Source: Parahaliea aestuarii | GTDB taxonomy: Bacteria; Pseudomonadota; Gammaproteobacteria; Pseudomonadales; Halieaceae | Assembly (NCBI RefSeq): GCF_008064635.1 | Contig: NZ_VRYZ01000001.1 | Span: forward strand, 558,001 to 622,000 | Direction: 5' to 3' | Length of the DNA: 64,000 bases | Shown here: positions 28,531-37,354 of the stretch, in pieces | Layout of the letters: each line of letters begins with the position of its first letter | Position numbering within the stretch: position 1 is the first letter of the stretch | The notes under the pieces: model-generated | The model's input: only the letters and a program-made list of their open reading frames with translations | The model's database searches: none | What the model was told of the DNA's origin: nothing | Translations under genes and position numbers: made by a program

Positions 28531-28557
28531 CAAAAGAAGCAGTATTTGCCGCTTCTT
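28531..28557 (-). terminator. Intrinsic terminator downstream of panB
   Basis: On the minus strand, AAGAAGC pairs with GCTTCTT (plus coordinates 28551–28557 and 28534–28540) and runs into TTTTG. It lies about 80 nt after the panB stop and separates panB from panC transcription. Confidence 0.6.
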
Positions 28558-28635
28558 GATGTGAGCGCTTACTTACTGTGAAGGCCTCAGCTTCTGGCAG
28601 TGCCTGTAGAGCGGAAGGACGGTAACCGGGCTGAT

Positions 28636-29427
28636 TCAGCTGTAGGTGTGTTCTTCGCGGGGGTATTCGCCCGCCTTGACGGCCTGCACAAAGGCGCCGA
28701 GGGCGTCCTGCACGCTGTTCTTGCCGGCCATGAAGTTCTGCACGAATTTGGGGCTGTGGCCCGACAGGCCGAGCAGGTCGTGCAGCACCAGTACCTGGGC
28801 ATCGGTGCCGGCGCCGGCGCCGATACCGATGACCGGGATGTCCAGCTTTTCGCTGATATCGGTGGCCAGGTGGGCCGGCACACACTCCAGTACCAGCAGG
28901 CTGGCGCCGGCGTCCTGGATCTCCACGGCATCGGCGAGGATGGATTTGGCGCTCTTGGGCGTGCGCCCCTGCACCCGGTAGCCGCCGAAGACGTTCACGG
29001 ATTGCGGGGTGAGGCCGAGGTGGGCACAGACCGGGATGCCGCGCTCCACCAGCATGCTGATGGTATCGCTGAGCCAGACGCCGCCTTCCATCTTTACCAT
29101 CTGCGCGCCGGCCTGCATCAGCATGGCGCTGTTGCTCAGTGCATCCTCGGCACTGCTGTAGGTCATGAAGGGCAGGTCGGCTATGACCATGGCATCGGTG
29201 TTGGCGCGGCATACGCAGGCCGTGTGGTAGACCATGTCTTCCATGCGTACCGGGATGGTGCTGCCGTGACCCTGCACGACATTGCCCAGGGAGTCGCCGA
29301 CCAGGATGGTCTCGGCGCCGGCTTCGCTCACCAGGCGGGCAAAGGTGGCATCGTAGGCGGTGATGCAGACAAACTTCTCGCCGGCGGCCTTCATTTTGTC
29401 CAGGGTGCTGACAGTAATCTTGCCCAT
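28636..29427 (-). CDS. panB: Ketopantoate hydroxymethyltransferase
   Basis: Adds a hydroxymethyl group from methylene-THF to alpha-ketoisovalerate. 263 aa starting at MGKITVSTLDKMK; the longer in-frame extension overlaps the dNK gene and is rejected. The metal/substrate motif GDSLGNVVQGHGSTIPV, VKMEGG, HLGLTPQSVN and IGIGAGAGTDAQVLVLHD are intact. Seven nucleotides follow the dNK gene, so they are co-transcribed. Confidence 0.97.
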   Translation of the reverse strand: MGKITVSTLDKMKAAGEKFVCITAYDATFARLVSEAGAETILVGDSLGNVVQGHGSTIPVRMEDMVYHTACVCRANTDAMVIADLPFMTYSSAEDALSNSAMLMQAGAQMVKMEGGVWLSDTISMLVERGIPVCAHLGLTPQSVNVFGGYRVQGRTPKSAKSILADAVEIQDAGASLLVLECVPAHLATDISEKLDIPVIGIGAGAGTDAQVLVLHDLLGLSGHSPKFVQNFMAGKNSVQDALGAFVQAVKAGEYPREEHTYS

Positions 29428-29434
29428 GGCGGTG

Positions 29435-30118
29435 CTATCCAAAGAAGGTGGGATTGAAGTAGTGGCGGCCGCTGCGGATGTCCAGCAGGTAGTCGACCAG
29501 GTGGCGGTAGTCGCTGTCGCCGTTGGCGAGATCGATCTCACTGGCGTTGACGATCAGTAGTGGGGCGCCATCGTAATACAGAAAAAACTCGCTGTACACT
29601 TCGTTCAGGCGCTCCAGATAGTCGCGTTCCACCGCCTGTTCAAAGGGTATTCCACGCTGTTCTATGCGCGACAACAGTACGTCGGTGGAGGCCTGGAGAT
29701 AGATCACCAGGTCCGGTCGTGGGGCGTCGATAGTGAGTTGCTTGTAGACCCGCTCGTAGAGCTGGAACTCGTCCGCTTCGAGGTTGATGCGGGCGAACAG
29801 CGGGTCTTTGTCGATCAGGAAGTCGGCCACCCGTACCGGCTCAAAGATATCGGTTTGGCGGAGCTGCTCGATTTTTTCGGCCCGCTGGAACAGGAAAAAC
29901 AGCTGGGTGGCCAGCGCGGCCTGCTTGCGGTTGCGGTAGAACTTCTCGAGGAAGGGATTGGCCTCGGCCTCCTCCAGCAGTGTCTGGTAGTTGAAGGTGG
30001 CGGCCAGGCGCTTGGCCAGCGTGGTTTTGCCCACTCCGATGGGCCCCTCTACCGCGATATACAGGGGCGGCTGGCGCCCTTTGAGGTCGTGGCCGATGGT
30101 CGTGCTGTCACCGCTCAA
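29435..30118 (-). CDS. Deoxynucleoside kinase family protein
   Basis: P-loop kinase of 227 aa related to deoxyadenosine/deoxyguanosine kinases. It has Walker A GPIGVGKTTLAKR, the FEPVRVADFLIDKDPLFAR segment, the dimer/substrate region and the lid RIEQRGIPFEQ. A gene of this kind between folK and panB is standard in Pseudomonas-type genomes. It starts with TTG at 30118, preceded by AGGAG at 8 nt. The physiological substrate is not certain. Confidence 0.88.
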   Translation of the reverse strand: MSGDSTTIGHDLKGRQPPLYIAVEGPIGVGKTTLAKRLAATFNYQTLLEEAEANPFLEKFYRNRKQAALATQLFFLFQRAEKIEQLRQTDIFEPVRVADFLIDKDPLFARINLEADEFQLYERVYKQLTIDAPRPDLVIYLQASTDVLLSRIEQRGIPFEQAVERDYLERLNEVYSEFFLYYDGAPLLIVNASEIDLANGDSDYRHLVDYLLDIRSGRHYFNPTFFG

Positions 30119-30141
30119 GCTGTGGCTCCTGGTTCTATTGC

Positions 30142-30642
30142 CTAGTGTGTTTTCAGGCGTATCCGGGTGCGCTCCAGCCGGCCTCCGGAACAGCGGTCCG
30201 CCAATGTAGCAAGATCGCTGCCGCCCGGCACTACCAGACGCGGGTCGCAGATATCTGTCAGGGGCACGAGTACGAAGTTGCGCTCGGCCATGGCCGGGTG
30301 CGGCACCTGCAGGCGAGGTTCGTCGATGCGCTGTTCGCCGAACAGCAGAATGTCCAGGTCGATAGTGCGCGGCCCCCAGCGTTCGTCGCGCACCCGCCCC
30401 TGGTTGTTCTCGATCGCCTGCAGGGCGTCCAGTAATTCCAGCGGCTGCAGCTCGGTGATGAGGGCGACCACAGCGTTGAGGTAATCGTCTTGTCCGTCCG
30501 GGCCCACAGGTTCGCTGCGATAGACCGGGGAGGCCGCGGCCAGGCGGGAGCGCGGCAGTTTTGCCAGCGCTGCCAGGGCGTCCTGCAACTGGCGCTCCGG
30601 GTCGTCCAGGTTGCTACCGAGGCCCAGATAGCAGGTGATCAC
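30142..30642 (-). CDS. folK: HPPK, 6-hydroxymethyl-7,8-dihydropterin pyrophosphokinase
   Basis: Folate biosynthesis enzyme of 166 aa. It has the family start CYLGLGSNLDDPERQL, the substrate region YRSEPVGPDGQDDYLNAVV, the signature RDERWGPRTIDLDILLFG and PHPAMAERNFVLVPL. GTG start at 30642 overlaps the pcnB stop by four bases, so the two are translationally coupled. Confidence 0.97.
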   Translation of the reverse strand: MITCYLGLGSNLDDPERQLQDALAALAKLPRSRLAAASPVYRSEPVGPDGQDDYLNAVVALITELQPLELLDALQAIENNQGRVRDERWGPRTIDLDILLFGEQRIDEPRLQVPHPAMAERNFVLVPLTDICDPRLVVPGGSDLATLADRCSGGRLERTRIRLKTH

Positions 30643-31925
30643 GCGGCGTTACCCGGGCGCCGTCGCCGCGGTCGCCGGCGGCGGCTGCGAGTGGGTTGGT
30701 CCTGGGCTACCTGCTGTAACTGCTGGTTCTCCGGCAGGGTCTGGAATTCGGTCCACCAGGCGCCGAGGCCATCGGTGGCTTCGCCGGCTTCCTCGCGCAG
30801 CAGCAGGAAGTCGTAGGCAGCGCGGAAGCGCTTGTGTTGTACCAGTTCCACCGCCTTGCGCCCGCGGCGCTCCAGGCGCAGCTGGAACTCCCAGATATCG
30901 CGCATGGGCAGGCTGAAACGGCGCGGGATGGAGAGGTGCTGGGCGGCTTCGGCAATGACCTGCTGGGCGGCACTGTTCAGCGCCTGAGCCGGCGCTTCGC
31001 CGCGGGCCTGCAGATCGTCCCCCCGCGCCCTCACCACAGGCCACAGCAGGGCCGCCAGCAAAAAGGCCGGGGTGACCGGTTTGTCCTCGGCGATGCGCGC
31101 GTCGGTACTGCGCATGGCGGCCTCCACCAGGGCCTGGCCGCTGGGGTCGCGCTGTAACTGGTGAGCACTGTCAGGGAACAGGTAGCGCAGTAACTGGTGG
31201 CGCTGCAGCAGCGCCAGGGTGGGCTCGGCATAGCCGGCCAGGAACAGCTTCAGAAACTCGTCAAACAGGCGCGCGGCCGGTATTTCCCCCAGCAGTCCGG
31301 CGCATTCGGGAATGGCCGCGGCGGTCTTCTGATCGATGGAGAAATCGAGTTTGGCGGCAAAGCGCAGTACCCGCAGCATGCGTACCGGATCCTCGGTGAA
31401 GCGCTGCACCGGGTCGCCGATAATGCGGATGTGGCGGCGCTGCAGATCTTCAAGCCCCCCAACGTGGTCGAAGACTTCGAAATTCTTGCTGTCGTAGTAC
31501 AGGGCGTTGACGGTGAGGTCGCGACGCACTGCGTCCTCTTCCAGCGTGCCAAAGACATTGTCCCGCAGGAGCAGGCCACTGGACGATTGCCGTGAGTGGC
31601 TGGAGCGGGAGCGATCGTCGTCGCTGTCGTGGTGGCCGCGGAAGGTGGTGACCTCGATTATTTCGCGGCCAAAGCGCACATGTACGATACGGAAGCGACG
31701 GCCGATGATGCGTGAATTGCGGAATAGTTCGTGGACTTGCTCGGGCGTGGCGTCGGTGGCGATGTCGAAGTCTTTGGGGTGGCCGCCGAGTAACAGGTCG
31801 CGTACGGCGCCGCCGACAAGGTAGGCCTGGTAGTCGCTGCCGCGCAGGCGCGCCATTACCTTGAGGGCGTTGTCACTGATGTTCTGCCGGGAAATGCAGT
31901 GCTGATCCCTGGGAATGACCTTCAA
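30639..31925 (-). CDS. pcnB: Poly(A) polymerase I
   Basis: Adds 3' poly(A) tails that target RNA for decay. 428 aa, class II nucleotidyltransferase with active-site motif LVGGAVRDLLLGGHPKDFDIATDATPEQV, the RRFRIVHVRFG strand, the RRDLTVNALYYD motif, and a C-terminal RNA-binding arm ending in an Arg-rich tail (RRRRPRRRR). A TTG start at 31925 with AAGG at 8 nt is used; no better initiator is visible. It lies directly downstream of the CrcZ-like locus. Confidence 0.95.
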   Translation of the reverse strand: MKVIPRDQHCISRQNISDNALKVMARLRGSDYQAYLVGGAVRDLLLGGHPKDFDIATDATPEQVHELFRNSRIIGRRFRIVHVRFGREIIEVTTFRGHHDSDDDRSRSSHSRQSSSGLLLRDNVFGTLEEDAVRRDLTVNALYYDSKNFEVFDHVGGLEDLQRRHIRIIGDPVQRFTEDPVRMLRVLRFAAKLDFSIDQKTAAAIPECAGLLGEIPAARLFDEFLKLFLAGYAEPTLALLQRHQLLRYLFPDSAHQLQRDPSGQALVEAAMRSTDARIAEDKPVTPAFLLAALLWPVVRARGDDLQARGEAPAQALNSAAQQVIAEAAQHLSIPRRFSLPMRDIWEFQLRLERRGRKAVELVQHKRFRAAYDFLLLREEAGEATDGLGAWWTEFQTLPENQQLQQVAQDQPTRSRRRRPRRRRPGNAA

Positions 31926-32021
31926 GCGCAGTGCCTTGTGCAGTGAGTTAACGCAGCGCAGTCTATCACAGAAGGTTGCGCGAGGTGTGCTGGCAGCGGT
32001 TAATGGGAGGGGGCGGAAAGC

Positions 32022-32054
32022 AATAATAAGACGGGGAAAACAGCTGTTTTCCCC
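32022..32054 (-). terminator. Terminator of the CrcZ-like RNA
   Basis: A perfect 22-bp palindrome (32033–32054, GGGGAAAACAG and its complement), followed on the minus strand by GTCTTATTATTG. This is a stable hairpin plus a U-rich tail, about 300 nt after the proposed start of the RNA and about 100 nt before pcnB. Confidence 0.7.
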
Positions 32055-32339
32055 ATCCAGGTCTCTTCGGAGTTATTCTTATGCGCTAGCCGTATTTATT
32101 CTTATTGGCAGGCGATAGAACTATTTCGCAAAAGCACTGCCATAGTCTGTAGTTCTGGCGTCCTGTGGTCCGGACTGCCGGGGGCATATCCCTTAAGGGT
32201 TCAGCCAAACTGGCTGCCGATCGAAGGGTATTCCCGAAAGCTGCTTGGAACGAAGGGGAAGAAGTCTTCCCCCACCAGGTCCATAGTGAAAATATCTTAT
32301 TGTTATTACGGCAGATTCTTATTTTTATTGTTGTAGCCG
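32022..32339 (-). ncRNA. CrcZ-like Hfq/Crc-sequestering small RNA (candidate)
   Basis: Non-coding stretch between cbrB and pcnB, exactly where Pseudomonas carries crcZ. The minus strand starts near 32339 (from the sigma-54 site) with ACAACAATAAAAATAAGAA (about 32316–32334), followed by AATAACAATAAGA (about 32296–32308), AATAAGAATAAA (about 32094–32105) and AAGAATAA (about 32073–32080). These are A-rich AAnAAnAA segments of the kind that bind the Hfq distal face and Crc. Hairpins between them include GGGGAAGA/TCTTCCCC (32255–32272). Length is about 320 nt. The primary sequence is otherwise not obviously similar to Pseudomonas CrcZ from memory. Role (relief of carbon catabolite repression) is inferred from position and motifs. 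Confidence 0.72.
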
Positions 32340-32349
32340 ACCTAGTAAT

Positions 32350-32365
32350 TGCAGGGCGTGTGCCA
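32350..32365 (-). promoter_or_regulatory. Sigma-54 promoter of the CrcZ-like RNA
   Basis: Minus strand TGGCACACGCCCTGCA: GG at −25/−24 and GC at −13/−12 with exactly 10 nt between, matching the sigma-54 consensus TGGCAC-N5-TTGCA apart from one base near −14. Start expected about 32339. CbrB, encoded just upstream, is a GAFTGA-type sigma-54 activator. Confidence 0.75.
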
Positions 32366-32440
32366 GTTTTTAAAAAATCTTTTAAAAACAAGTAGTTAAC
32401 TTTTTGGCTGCGGTTCGCTGGCAGGCTGCAAGGTAGCTGT

Positions 32441-32489
32441 TGTTACCATTTTACTCCGCGTTTTGTTACACATTTGTGACCGGGTAACG
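32441..32489 (-). promoter_or_regulatory. Candidate CbrB upstream activating site
   Basis: TGTTAC at 32441–32446 and 32464–32469, plus the inverted half-site GTAACG at 32484–32489, separated from the second TGTTAC by 14 nt. They sit about 75–125 bp upstream of the sigma-54 −24 element and immediately after the cbrB stop codon. TGTTAC/GTAACA-type half-sites are what I recall for CbrB at Pseudomonas crcZ. Confidence 0.6.
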
Positions 32490-32490
32490 C

Positions 32491-33945
32491 TCAGCTCCCG
32501 GTCTTCTTGCGCCGGGCGGTGCCGCTGCCGCCGGATTTTTTGCGCGGAATTTCAAAGCGCTGGCGCCGCTCCCAGAGGCATTTGCGGCTGATACCCAGTT
32601 TCTGTGCCAGTTCGGTCTCGCTCATGGAGTCCTGGTGTTCCAGTACGAAACGCTGGAAGTAGTCCTCCAGCGACAGGTCCTCCGAGGGGTCGGAGTTGAT
32701 GCTGCGGGGATGCGGGGTGGACGCCTGGGCACCGCTGACGCCGTTGCTCTGCTGCCCCCGTATGCGGTTGATGTTGACCAGCTCGAGGTCGATGCCGAGC
32801 GCCTCGTTGTCAATTTCGTCGCCCTCGGACAGGATGACTGCCCGCTCGATGGCGTGCTCCAGTTCGCGCACGTTGCCCGGCCACTGGTAGGTGGTGATGG
32901 CCTGAATGGCTTTGGGCGACAGTACCATCGGGCCCTTGCCCAGCCGCTCCAGTTGCACCTGCAGCAGTTGCTCGGCCAGGTGCAGGATGTCCTTGCCGCG
33001 CTCGCGCAGGGGGGGCAGGTGCAGGCGCAGCACGTTGATGCGGTAAAAAAGATCCTGGCGGAACTCGCCTTCGGCGGCCAGCGCCTGCAGGTTGCGATGG
33101 GTAGCGCAGATCAGGCGCACATTTACCTTGCGCGAGCTCACTGAGCCGATACGGCGGATTTCCCCTTCCTGGATAAAGCGCAGCAGGCGCGCCTGGGCTT
33201 CCATCGGCAGTTCACCGATCTCGTCGAGGAACAGGGTGCCGCCATCGGCGGCCTCGATAAGCCCCATGCGGCTGGCATTGGCGCCGGTGAAGGCGCCCTT
33301 CTCGTAGCCGAACAGTTCGGATTCGATCAGGGTGTCCGGGATGGCGGCGCAGTTGACCGATATCAGGGTCTTGCCGGCCCGCCGGCTGGCCCGGTGTATG
33401 CTGCGCGCCACCAGTTCCTTACCGGTCCCGGTCTCGCCGAGCACCAGCACGGTGGAATCGGTGGGCGCCATTTTCTGGATATTGCTGAACAGGGTCTGCA
33501 TGGCCTGGCATTTGCCGATGAAGCCAGTGACCCGGTTTTCCGCGTCTCCCGGGGCGGGGTGGTCGGTGTCGCGGGTCTTCTCCGCGCGGGAGGTGGGGTG
33601 GTCGGCGATGATGCGCTCTACCGCGCTCAACATGTCGCTGTGATCGAAGGGCTTGGCGATGTAATCCACTGCGCCCATGCGCATCGAGTCCACCGCCGAG
33701 CGCAGGCTGGCGTAGCTGGTCATGATCAGCACCGGCACGTCACCGGCCTTCTTGATCAGGTCAGTGCCGGGGGCGCCCGGCAGGCGCAGGTCGCTGATGA
33801 TCAGGTCGAATTCGGTCAGGGTGTGCCGCGATTCTGCCTCCTGCACGGAGGCCGCCTCGGAAACGCTGTAGTCATTGCGTTCAAGCAGGCGCCGCAGGGC
33901 GGTGCGGATCACGGATTCATCTTCGACGACGAGAATCTTTTGCAT
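32491..33945 (-). CDS. cbrB: CbrB, sigma-54-dependent response regulator
   Basis: NtrC-type activator of 484 aa. Receiver domain with phospho-acceptor Asp52 ([11 protein letters not shown]), AAA+ domain with Walker A GETGTGKE (170–177), the sigma-54-contact loop GAFTGA (217–222) and Walker [10 protein letters not shown], and a C-terminal Fis-type helix-turn-helix ([22 protein letters not shown]). Start is the ATG at 33945 with AGAGG upstream; a longer form from 33969 is less likely. It pairs with the adjacent SSS-domain kinase CbrA. In Pseudomonas this system drives crcZ and amino-acid use. Confidence 0.94.
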   Translation of the reverse strand: MQKILVVEDESVIRTALRRLLERNDYSVSEAASVQEAESRHTLTEFDLIISDLRLPGAPGTDLIKKAGDVPVLIMTSYASLRSAVDSMRMGAVDYIAKPFDHSDMLSAVERIIADHPTSRAEKTRDTDHPAPGDAENRVTGFIGKCQAMQTLFSNIQKMAPTDSTVLVLGETGTGKELVARSIHRASRRAGKTLISVNCAAIPDTLIESELFGYEKGAFTGANASRMGLIEAADGGTLFLDEIGELPMEAQARLLRFIQEGEIRRIGSVSSRKVNVRLICATHRNLQALAAEGEFRQDLFYRINVLRLHLPPLRERGKDILHLAEQLLQVQLERLGKGPMVLSPKAIQAITTYQWPGNVRELEHAIERAVILSEGDEIDNEALGIDLELVNINRIRGQQSNGVSGAQASTPHPRSINSDPSEDLSLEDYFQRFVLEHQDSMSETELAQKLGISRKCLWERRQRFEIPRKKSGGSGTARRKKTGS

Positions 33946-34139
33946 AAAGGCACCTCTGACTGGGTCCATGGTACTTCAGGCCTGCAGGAAAGCGCGTGAT
34001 CAGGGTGGCGCCTTGGGGCATGCCGGTGGCACGTTGAAAAGCGTTGCCTGAAGTGTTACCGGTGGGTGTGCAGGTGACACAACATACCCTTACCCCCGGC
34101 AATTTTCCAGTCGCCGGGTGGCCGGGATGTCACCGCTGG

Positions 34140-37124
34140 TTACATTTCCAGGCCGAAATCGCTGTCGTAGCGCCCCAGCGGCAGTTGCAGGGTGATGCGG
34201 GTGCCGGGTTGTGCGCCCTCGAACACCGGGCTTTGCAACTGCACGCTGCCGCCCATGTCCTCCATGATGCTGTACACCAGCGCCAGCCCCAGTCCGGTGC
34301 CCTCGCCGGGATCCTTGGTGGTGTAGAAGGGCTCGAACACCTGGCTCTGGATGCTGGCCGGTATGCCGCTGCCGTTGTCCTCAATCTCGATGCTGGCGCT
34401 GCCTTCGATGACGGCTGCGCGCACGTGCACCTGGCCATCGTCGGCGCAGGCGTCACGGGCATTGCCCAGCAGGTTGATGAATACCTGCAGCAGCTTCTGG
34501 GTGTCGGCCAGCACCACGGTTTCGCGATCGCAGTCATTGCTGAACTGCACCGGCTTGGCCTGGTGGTCCAGTTCCAGCAGGTGCACCGCCTCGTCCACGC
34601 AGTCGGCCAGGTTGCAGGCGACCAGGCGGGTGTTGCCGGAGCCGGAACCGGTGTGCGAGAAGTTCACCAGCGATTCCACAATACGGCTCACGCGGTCGGT
34701 CTGCTTGAGAATGTCGCGCGCGGTGGCGCGGACTTCCTCGGGCTCCAGATCGTAATCCAGGTTCTGGGCCAGGCAGGCGATGCCGGTAATGGGGTTGCCG
34801 ATTTCATGCGCCACGCCGGCCGCCAGCCGGCCGATGGAGGCCAGGCGTTCGCTGTGCAGCAATTCGGTTTCCAGTCGCTCCAGATCGGAAATGTCCTCCA
34901 CCAGCACCACCCGGTCGCCGCTGCTGCGGCGGCCTCCGGTGGAGGCCTTGTGCAGGCTGATCCAGCGGCTGCTGCCATCCGCCAGCACCACCTCCTGTTT
35001 CAGCAGGGTTTCGCTGGGGTCGAGCAGGAAGTCGCAGAAGATGCGCCGCCAGGGCTGGGGGATAAAGGTCTGCAGGGAGCCCAGGGTGCGGCGGGCGGGG
35101 ATATCGGTAATTTCCTCCATACTGCGGTTCCACAGCAGAATCTCTCCGTCCGGCGCAGTGGAGAACACGCCGATGGGCAGGTTGTCGAGGATCTGGCGGT
35201 AGTGGCGTCGCAGGTGGTCGAGTTCGGCGGCAAAGCCGGTGAACTGTCCTTCCGCCTTGTCCAGCTGGCGCTCGATCAGGTACAGGTCATCGGTGCTGCC
35301 GTTGAGGTCCGGCTGGAAGGGGACGCAGCGGTTGAGGATGCTGTGAGCCACGGTGGGGCCCAGCAGGCCGGACAGATTGGCCTCGATGCGGGTGCGCAGG
35401 CGCCGCAGGGCATAGGGTCGCGACTCGGTCTCCTCGAATTGCAGTTCCACCAGCGCGCGGCGCACTTCGGCGCGGGCGGTGCGCTCGCCCAGCGCCGGCG
35501 CCAGGGATTCGATGAACTGGCCGGCGCTGTGCAGCCCCAGGCTGCGCCGCACCGGGCGGTTGAGGTCGTCCATGGAGCAGATTTCCGCCGCCACGCGTTC
35601 TTCGTCGCTGGTGCCGGTGAGCACCGAAACCGCCAGGAACAGCACGACATTGAGACTGATGGACAGCACGCAGCTCACCGCCCAGGCTTCCCGCGGGTCG
35701 CCGAACCAGTTCATGGCCAGTACCGGCAGCCAGCTCGGCTGGGCGGCGCCCAGGGTGGGCAATAGCAGGGTGACTGCCCACAGGCCGAGGCCGCCGGCAA
35801 GGCCCGCCAGCAAACCGCGGCGGTTGCCGCCGTGCCAGTAGGGTGTGGCGATAATGCCGGGCAGGAACTGCAGCGTACCGGTAAAGGCCACCAGTCCCAG
35901 TTCCGCCAGGCTCTGGCGGCTGCCGACGGCGAGGAAGCAGCCGTAGCCGGCCAGGATCAGCAGGGCGATCAGGCTGCGGCGCAGGAGTTTTAGGTGGGAG
36001 TAGAGGCTCTGCTCGCGCCCGATCTGGATGACGTTGCGCGGCAGGATAAGGTGGTTGAGGATCATGTTTGCCAGCGCCAGGGTGGCGACGATGATGGTGG
36101 CGCTGGCCGCCGATAGCCCGGCCACGAACGCGGTGGCGGCCACACCTTCCGATTTCAGGCCCAGCCCCAGCGCCAGCCCGGTGTACTCCCGGGGCAGGTC
36201 GTGGGCCAGGCTCATCCCGGCCCAGGTCACCGGCAGTACCGGCAGGCTGATCAGCAGCAGATACAGGGGCAGGCCCCAGCTCGCTGCGCGCAGATCCAGG
36301 CTCTCCTTGTTTTCGGCGAAGGCCATATGAAAGATGTGCGGCATGCACACCGCGCCGGCGAAAAACAGTAGCAGCAACAGGCGGGTGGCGTTGCCCTGCA
36401 GGGGGCGCTGCATGATCTGCGCGGCCTCGGGTGACTGCGCCAGCCACTCGGCCATCGGGCCGAAGCCGCCGAACACCTGGTAGACCGCGGCGGCCATTAA
36501 TCCCAGCAGGGCCAGCAGCTTGACCAGGGACTCGAAGGCGATAGCGGTGACCAACCCGGTATTGCGTCGCTGGGAGGCGATATTGCGCGTGCCGAAGAGA
36601 ATGGCGAATACCACCATAATCAGGCAGAACAGCAGGGCCAGGCCATCCTGGCGGTCAGAGGCCGGTAACAGGCTGCCGGTGGCGCCGGCGAGGATCTGGA
36701 TGGAATCCGCCACCGCCTGAATCTGCAGGGCCAGCAGCGGCAGCAGGGTTATGCACATGGCGAGGCTGACTGCGGCGCCGACCCACTGGCTGCGGTAGCG
36801 GAAGGTCAGCACGTCCGCCAGCGACGATAGTTGGTACACCCGGCACAGGCGCAGCAGTGGCAGCAGCAGCAGGGTGGCGATCAGGAACATCAGTACCCCG
36901 CCGAGGTAGTAGAGCAGGTAGCCGTAGCCGTAGCGCCAGGCCAGTTCGAATATGGCATTGCTGGCCATGGCGCCGGCAAATACCCCCAGCGACAGCACGT
37001 AGGTGGCCGGGTGGTGGGTCAGCCAGCGCGGTAGCAGTCCGCGGTCGGCGAGGTGGGCGACGAGGAACAGGATGCTCAGGTAGGCGACAATCGCCAGGAC
37101 AATCTGCGGCAGGCTAAAGCTCAT
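34140..37124 (-). CDS. cbrA: CbrA, sensor histidine kinase with SSS transporter domain
   Basis: Hybrid transporter-kinase of 994 aa, close to the Pseudomonas CbrA length. Residues 1–510 form about 13 membrane helices of the solute:sodium symporter (PutP) fold. A linker follows, then PAS at about 635–740 (ILDNLPIGVFSTAPDGEILL), then HisKA with His773 (GVAHEIGNPITGI), N box NLLGNARDA near 886 and G boxes DNGSGIP and GTGLGLAL (917–948). Pseudomonas CbrA can bind histidine through the SSS part; whether this one transports or senses anything is unknown. It overlaps the small upstream frame by 11 nt and precedes cbrB by 194 nt. Confidence 0.95.
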   Translation of the reverse strand: MSFSLPQIVLAIVAYLSILFLVAHLADRGLLPRWLTHHPATYVLSLGVFAGAMASNAIFELAWRYGYGYLLYYLGGVLMFLIATLLLLPLLRLCRVYQLSSLADVLTFRYRSQWVGAAVSLAMCITLLPLLALQIQAVADSIQILAGATGSLLPASDRQDGLALLFCLIMVVFAILFGTRNIASQRRNTGLVTAIAFESLVKLLALLGLMAAAVYQVFGGFGPMAEWLAQSPEAAQIMQRPLQGNATRLLLLLFFAGAVCMPHIFHMAFAENKESLDLRAASWGLPLYLLLISLPVLPVTWAGMSLAHDLPREYTGLALGLGLKSEGVAATAFVAGLSAASATIIVATLALANMILNHLILPRNVIQIGREQSLYSHLKLLRRSLIALLILAGYGCFLAVGSRQSLAELGLVAFTGTLQFLPGIIATPYWHGGNRRGLLAGLAGGLGLWAVTLLLPTLGAAQPSWLPVLAMNWFGDPREAWAVSCVLSISLNVVLFLAVSVLTGTSDEERVAAEICSMDDLNRPVRRSLGLHSAGQFIESLAPALGERTARAEVRRALVELQFEETESRPYALRRLRTRIEANLSGLLGPTVAHSILNRCVPFQPDLNGSTDDLYLIERQLDKAEGQFTGFAAELDHLRRHYRQILDNLPIGVFSTAPDGEILLWNRSMEEITDIPARRTLGSLQTFIPQPWRRIFCDFLLDPSETLLKQEVVLADGSSRWISLHKASTGGRRSSGDRVVLVEDISDLERLETELLHSERLASIGRLAAGVAHEIGNPITGIACLAQNLDYDLEPEEVRATARDILKQTDRVSRIVESLVNFSHTGSGSGNTRLVACNLADCVDEAVHLLELDHQAKPVQFSNDCDRETVVLADTQKLLQVFINLLGNARDACADDGQVHVRAAVIEGSASIEIEDNGSGIPASIQSQVFEPFYTTKDPGEGTGLGLALVYSIMEDMGGSVQLQSPVFEGAQPGTRITLQLPLGRYDSDFGLEM

Positions 37125-37290
37125 CCGGGTACCTTGAGCGCTGGTTCCACCAGCCGGCGACGATGGCCGCCAGCCACAGCAGGTAGGGGCGGTACCATTC
37201 GGTGGGCGTCTGCCACAGCCAGCGCTCGATGGCGGGCAGGAAGATCAGGGCCAGGCCCAGTAACAACAGCAATGCCCGGTTGATGTACAT
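37114..37290 (-). CDS. CbrX-like small membrane protein overlapping the cbrA start
   Basis: A 58-codon frame starting ATG at 37290 (MYINRALLLLLGLALIFLPA) and ending at 37114, 11 nt inside cbrA. It has one strong hydrophobic helix (residues 5–20), a Trp-rich middle (RWLWQTPTEWYRPYLLWLAA) and a second hydrophobic patch (37–48). Pseudomonas has a small gene, cbrX, in the same place that is translationally coupled to cbrA. Similar size, position and overlap support the same role; sequence identity was not checked. Confidence 0.75.
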   Translation of the reverse strand: MYINRALLLLLGLALIFLPAIERWLWQTPTEWYRPYLLWLAAIVAGWWNQRSRYPDEL

Positions 37291-37354
37291 GGGGCGCGTT
37301 CCTTGTCGGCGTGGCGCTGAGTCTACAGAGGCCCCGCAGGGCGGTAAAGCGGCC

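Noticed and set aside
32086-32395. ~76–101-codon frames inside the cbrB–pcnB gap
   Set aside because: No ribosome site, odd composition, and they cross the sigma-54 promoter and A-rich sRNA segments; non-coding is the better reading.
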